A DNA stretch of 22,205 nt, from the IMG/VR virus record IMGVR_UViG_3300025655_000326, positions 1-22,205 of that record. One strand, given 5' to 3'. The translations under genes were made by a program, and so were the position numbers. Position 1 is the stretch's first letter. Every line of letters starts with the position of its first letter. Shown piece after piece: positions 19,519-22,205 of this stretch. Origin of the DNA: a virus. The notes under the pieces were generated by a model. It saw only the letters and a program-made list of their open reading frames with translations. It had not been told where the DNA came from and searched no databases.

Positions 19519-19794
19519 TTATCTTAGTTTAAAAGAAGAGCCTTGCCAAAACTTTTCTTCTTTTTCTACAGGAATGCAGTTGGGCACAGGTTTTCCATCT
19601 TTACCAGGTTTCGTACCTCTTTGAACATAACCCTGCCAACAAGGATTTCCTGCCTTTTTTGCATCAGGGACATTAGCATACAGAGCCCTTTGATGATTAA
19701 TAGCCTCTTGCTTGGACTCATGTGTTCCCACAACGCTTCCACTATCATCCACTACAACGTAGTTAGATCCTCTACGTTTTACATCATATGGCAT
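19519..19794 (-). CDS. Small conserved phage protein, NPCWxGYxQ...VPNC type
   Basis: 91 residues. The N-terminal 40 residues look like a short DUF2188-like module (YDVKRRGSNYVVVDDSGSVV, GTHESKQEAINHQRALY). The second half has GNPCWQGYVQRGTKPGKDGK followed by PVPNCIP. I recall the motif NPCWxGYxQxGTKxKxGKxVPNC from many phage virion or prohead-region proteins, where its role is unknown. A near-perfect ribosome site (AAAGGAGGTG) lies five bases before the ATG, the strongest in the window, suggesting abundant translation. It heads the operon that continues through WhiB. Confidence 0.75.
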   Translation of the reverse strand: MPYDVKRRGSNYVVVDDSGSVVGTHESKQEAINHQRALYANVPDAKKAGNPCWQGYVQRGTKPGKDGKPVPNCIPVEKEEKFWQGSSFKLR

Positions 19795-19816
19795 AAGAGC
19801 ACCTCCTTTCTAAACA

Positions 19817-19822
19817 ATTATA
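19817..19822 (-). promoter_or_regulatory. Probable -10 box for the 19794 operon
   Basis: Minus strand TATAAT between tRNA-Ile and the strong ribosome site. No -35 match at 16-18 bases (that DNA is the tRNA 3' end). Transcription from here would give a leader of about 16 bases. Confidence 0.5.
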
Positions 19823-19837
19823 CTACTTAAACTATTT

Positions 19838-19915
19838 TGGTACGGCGAGTGGGATTTGAACCCACGACTGACGGCTTATAAGACCGCTGCCAAAACCAGA
19901 CTAGGCTATCGCCGC
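19838..19915 (-). tRNA. tRNA-Ile(TAT), CCA encoded
   Basis: Acceptor GCGGCGA pairs with TCGCCGT. The D-stem is GCC/GGC; the anticodon stem GCGGT/GCCGT encloses loop CTTATAA, so the anticodon is TAT, reading AUA. The T-loop is GGTTCAAATCC. The discriminator A is followed by CCA at 19838-19840. UAU-type isoleucine tRNAs are uncommon in bacteria, which usually modify a CAU anticodon to read AUA. Confidence 0.92.
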
Positions 19916-19921
19916 TTGAAC

Positions 19922-20101
19922 TTACAGCGTAACTATAGCGATGATATTCCATGTAAGTATAAGTAAAGTTATTATTACACTTATTAAATTAATAACTGGA
20001 ATCTTCCTTGTTTCTGAAAAATTTAATCCTACAACAATCAGTGTTACAACGAGATTGATCGTAAATATGATGAGGGTTGCGACAAGAAATCCAATAATCA
20101 T
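19922..20101 (-). CDS. Two-helix membrane microprotein (holin candidate)
   Basis: 59-residue frame starting MIIGFLVATLII. Two strongly hydrophobic segments, about residues 2-25 and 37-58, are joined by a short polar loop (NFSETRKIP). There is no signal cleavage site. Size and topology fit class II holins, which form lesions that let endolysin reach the wall, but also fit many phage membrane proteins. It lies 12 bases after the terminase stop and six before tRNA-Ile. The usual ribosome site is missing. The endolysin is about 7 kb away, so a lysis role is only a suggestion. Confidence 0.6.
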   Translation of the reverse strand: MIIGFLVATLIIFTINLVVTLIVVGLNFSETRKIPVINLISVIITLLILTWNIIAIVTL

Positions 20102-20113
20102 GAGAGAATTCTA

Positions 20114-21901
20114 TCAGAGCATTCCGAATGAGTCAAGATAGTCAGCAACATCGTCTGGCATCTCTTTTGGTTCCCACCTAACGTTGTCTTCCTCTTCTTG
20201 ACGGTTTTTCTTATTAGCAGACTTCCAATCATGGATTTCAATCTCCTGATTAGCATTACGAGGAGTATGTGCTATTGCGTTGTATACCGCTCCTGTAACG
20301 GCGTCAGACAAGTCCTTAGAGCCTTTACGGGGGTGGTCTACCTTCTTGTCGGATACAATACGCAACTCGCTCATTTCCTGCAACAAGATGTCTAGGTGTG
20401 GCATAAGGACACGATCCTCGTAATAAAGCATTGCAAGGTCTTCGTAATGCTTTTTACCTACAGAAAGAGTGTCTGTTTTAATTCCAACAGTTTGAAGTTC
20501 TTGCTGAATATCAAACGATTGCCAGCGGTCAAAGGTTACTAGACCTAACCTGAATCCCTGCCTTCTAAAGTTTACAATCCAATCTTTTACTTCTGAAAGG
20601 TTTACTGGACCTTCTTTTCTTGGTTCCCACCAAACAACAGCATCGACAATTACAAATGGATGAACCTGAGTATAGTCGTTGAAGGTTCTTACCTGAACCC
20701 ATTTATCCACATGAGCAATAGCAATAGCGCATTTGTCATGTTTTTGGGCGAGGTCTGCGTGCAAGAAATATCTAATATCCTCTTCTGGTTTCCACCTCTC
20801 CTCAATTCTCTTAAAAGAGTCAATTGGGTTTGGCAATACCATTGCACGCTCTAGCGCTTCCTTGTTCTTAAAGAATGAATCGGAGGAGAATGATGGCATA
20901 CAAGCAAATCTTTGCATGGCGTCTGCATAGTCTGTCATAAAAGCAATCTTAAAATCTGTTATATTTCTTGTTGGATTTGCCTCCCAAGTTGGCCTTTTAA
21001 TAGCAAACACTCCAGGATACTTATAAGACAAGATGTGATCCTCAACCCATTCAATTGAAAATTGATTATCTGGATCGTTTTCTGGTAGGTCTGGGTTAAT
21101 CGTAAAGGTATAACTCTTTAACTCAACATCTTTTTCAGCAACTACTTCGTCATACCTCTTAGAAATAAAGTCTCCTGGATAGCGAGGAAATGAAAGAAGA
21201 ACCACCTTGCCAAAATCTGGGAATCGTGAATCTACGGAAGCACGGAATGCCTTATAAATAGCATCACCTGTTTTGGCATTTTCGTTTCCTGATGCAGAGT
21301 CTTGTGCAAACCCAGAAATCTCATCAAGGATGGCTAGAATAAGGTTAAGTCCCTCATGACTCTCCCTTTCTGAGTGACCTGAGTAAACAGTAACTGCCTT
21401 ATCAAATTCAATGCTGTCTGCCTTTGCTTCAAACCTTCCAGCAAACCATGGAGACCTGTTTATTTTTCCCTTAAGTCCTTTAAAAAAAACATTTCTAGCC
21501 TGCTGTGCGTTAATTGCAACGTTAATGATATCAATTGCGTCTCCAGGAGGCTTACCAAAGTATCGCGCTGGATCTTTTAAACACAGTAGTTTATAAACTA
21601 AATAGGCACAGCCAATAGTGGAAGTGTGGTCTTTCCCTGAACCCTTTCCTAATTGAAGTAAAACTTCTGCCTTAGTATATTTTTTAAAATGTTCATGGCC
21701 CTTTTTCTCTCCCATGAATCTAATAAGATCTTCTTCTCTATAAATTTGACTCATTGCTTCAACCAAATCTCTTTGAATCTGAGAAAGTTCTGGCTGATCT
21801 AGATATTGTGGATCATGAAGGAATGTATCTAGGTCTACTGGATCTTCTTCAAAAGGAGAGTCATCAAGTGCTCCAAGAAAATCATCAAAATTAAGACTCA
21901 T
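20114..21901 (-). CDS. terL: Terminase large subunit
   Basis: 595 residues. ATPase domain: Walker A GKGSGKDH at 85-92 (K90) and Walker B LILAILDE at 187-194 with catalytic E194. RNase H-like nuclease domain: D383 in YFLHADLAQ, D458 in VTFDRWQS and the KDLSDA acidic pair (D530, D533). The protein couples ATP hydrolysis to DNA translocation into the prohead and cuts the genome at packaging. Length fits large actinophage terminases. It overlaps the upstream gene by 11 bases, which supports that gene as the small subunit. Which packaging mode (pac or cos) cannot be told. Confidence 0.95.
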   Translation of the reverse strand: MSLNFDDFLGALDDSPFEEDPVDLDTFLHDPQYLDQPELSQIQRDLVEAMSQIYREEDLIRFMGEKKGHEHFKKYTKAEVLLQLGKGSGKDHTSTIGCAYLVYKLLCLKDPARYFGKPPGDAIDIINVAINAQQARNVFFKGLKGKINRSPWFAGRFEAKADSIEFDKAVTVYSGHSERESHEGLNLILAILDEISGFAQDSASGNENAKTGDAIYKAFRASVDSRFPDFGKVVLLSFPRYPGDFISKRYDEVVAEKDVELKSYTFTINPDLPENDPDNQFSIEWVEDHILSYKYPGVFAIKRPTWEANPTRNITDFKIAFMTDYADAMQRFACMPSFSSDSFFKNKEALERAMVLPNPIDSFKRIEERWKPEEDIRYFLHADLAQKHDKCAIAIAHVDKWVQVRTFNDYTQVHPFVIVDAVVWWEPRKEGPVNLSEVKDWIVNFRRQGFRLGLVTFDRWQSFDIQQELQTVGIKTDTLSVGKKHYEDLAMLYYEDRVLMPHLDILLQEMSELRIVSDKKVDHPRKGSKDLSDAVTGAVYNAIAHTPRNANQEIEIHDWKSANKKNRQEEEDNVRWEPKEMPDDVADYLDSFGML

Positions 21902-22205
21902 TAATTACTACCGCCTGACCATTTGGTCCTGATACCTCCGCAAGACGAGAAACTATTTCATTCTTAATGCTTGGATATTTAGATGCAACATCTTTTAATA
22001 TTCCCATGATTAATTCTTGCTTTCTTTCTGTTTCTAGTAGTTGTTCTGACAATTCCTTGTTTTCAAGAAGTCCAGCCTTTTGAAGCATCTCTATTCTACG
22101 AGTCTCAATGTCAAGAACTAATTTAATCGCTCCCGTTTTTGCAGATAGATTGCTTGTTGTGGTTGCCTCTTCAATGACTTCATAGGCTTGCTTGATAAGT
22201 TTAGA
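21891..22205 (-). CDS. Probable terminase small subunit or partner (5' end outside window)
   Basis: The frame is open to the window edge, so only the last 104 residues are visible. It is helical and charged (SKLIKQAYEVIEEATTTSNL, then LVLDIETRRIEMLQKAG and ELSEQLLETERKQELIMGIL), with no cysteines. Position directly before the large terminase with an 11-base overlap is typical of small terminases, whose helices bind packaging sites. No helix-turn-helix is visible in this part. An ATG inside at 22088 is unlikely to be the true start because the coding pattern continues upstream. Confidence 0.65.
   Translation of the reverse strand, partial: SKLIKQAYEVIEEATTTSNLSAKTGAIKLVLDIETRRIEMLQKAGLLENKELSEQLLETERKQELIMGILKDVASKYPSIKNEIVSRLAEVSGPNGQAVVINES

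Noticed and set aside
19941-20141. Plus-strand 66-codon frame
   Set aside because: It is antisense to the two-helix membrane gene and the terminase end, with no promoter or ribosome site.

Overview
The window is a stretch of a tailed double-stranded DNA phage (Caudoviricetes) that probably infects an actinobacterium. The phage evidence is a large terminase next to a likely small terminase, a long virion protein, a tail fibre with tandem repeats, an M15-type endolysin, eight tRNA genes and many tiny overlapping genes. The actinobacterial evidence is a WhiB-like regulator, a DUF7455-type zinc protein, an MSMEG_6728-like protein and several starts that look leaderless. The DNA is AT-rich by eye, which would suit a phage of low-GC aquatic Actinobacteria, perhaps one known only from metagenomes; that host assignment is inference.

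Almost everything reads leftward (minus strand). From the right end: likely small terminase (cut by the window edge), large terminase, a two-helix membrane microprotein, tRNA-Ile(UAU), then an operon with a small basic/aromatic protein, a membrane-anchored protein, a possible SLOG-fold protein, a cytidine/dCMP-type deaminase, an unknown protein, WhiB and another unknown. This leads into a glycosyltransferase island of four genes from four apparent families (15.8-17.7 kb on minus; 14.5-15.85 kb on plus, the only plus-strand genes).

The plus-strand pair diverges from a Dps operon across a 52-base region with two overlapping outward promoters. Next come a coiled-coil protein, a Cys-rich protein, the endolysin and an MSMEG_6728/pyrimidine-dimer-glycosylase-like protein. 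The last has a consensus promoter whose -10 box lies in the loop of a perfect 13-bp inverted repeat. The tail-fibre and large structural genes (8.2-11.8 kb) follow.

From 8.2 to 4.4 kb, tRNA genes alternate with accessory genes: Gly, Arg / secreted Pro-rich poly-Lys-tailed protein / Tyr / SAM methyltransferase / DUF7455 protein / Thr, Gln, Leu / flavin-dependent tryptophan-halogenase-like enzyme / Asn. The left 4.4 kb is a pile of small zinc-ribbon and unknown genes around an ABC-ATPase fused to a GNAT-like acetyltransferase and an HNH-like endonuclease.

Two promoter styles recur. One has near-perfect TTGACA-N17/18-TATAAT spacing. The other has a -10 box (usually extended, TGn) exactly six bases before the ATG, predicting leaderless mRNAs. 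No CRISPR array, insertion sequence, integrase or convincing intrinsic terminator was found. No gene-free stretch exceeds about 90 bases.
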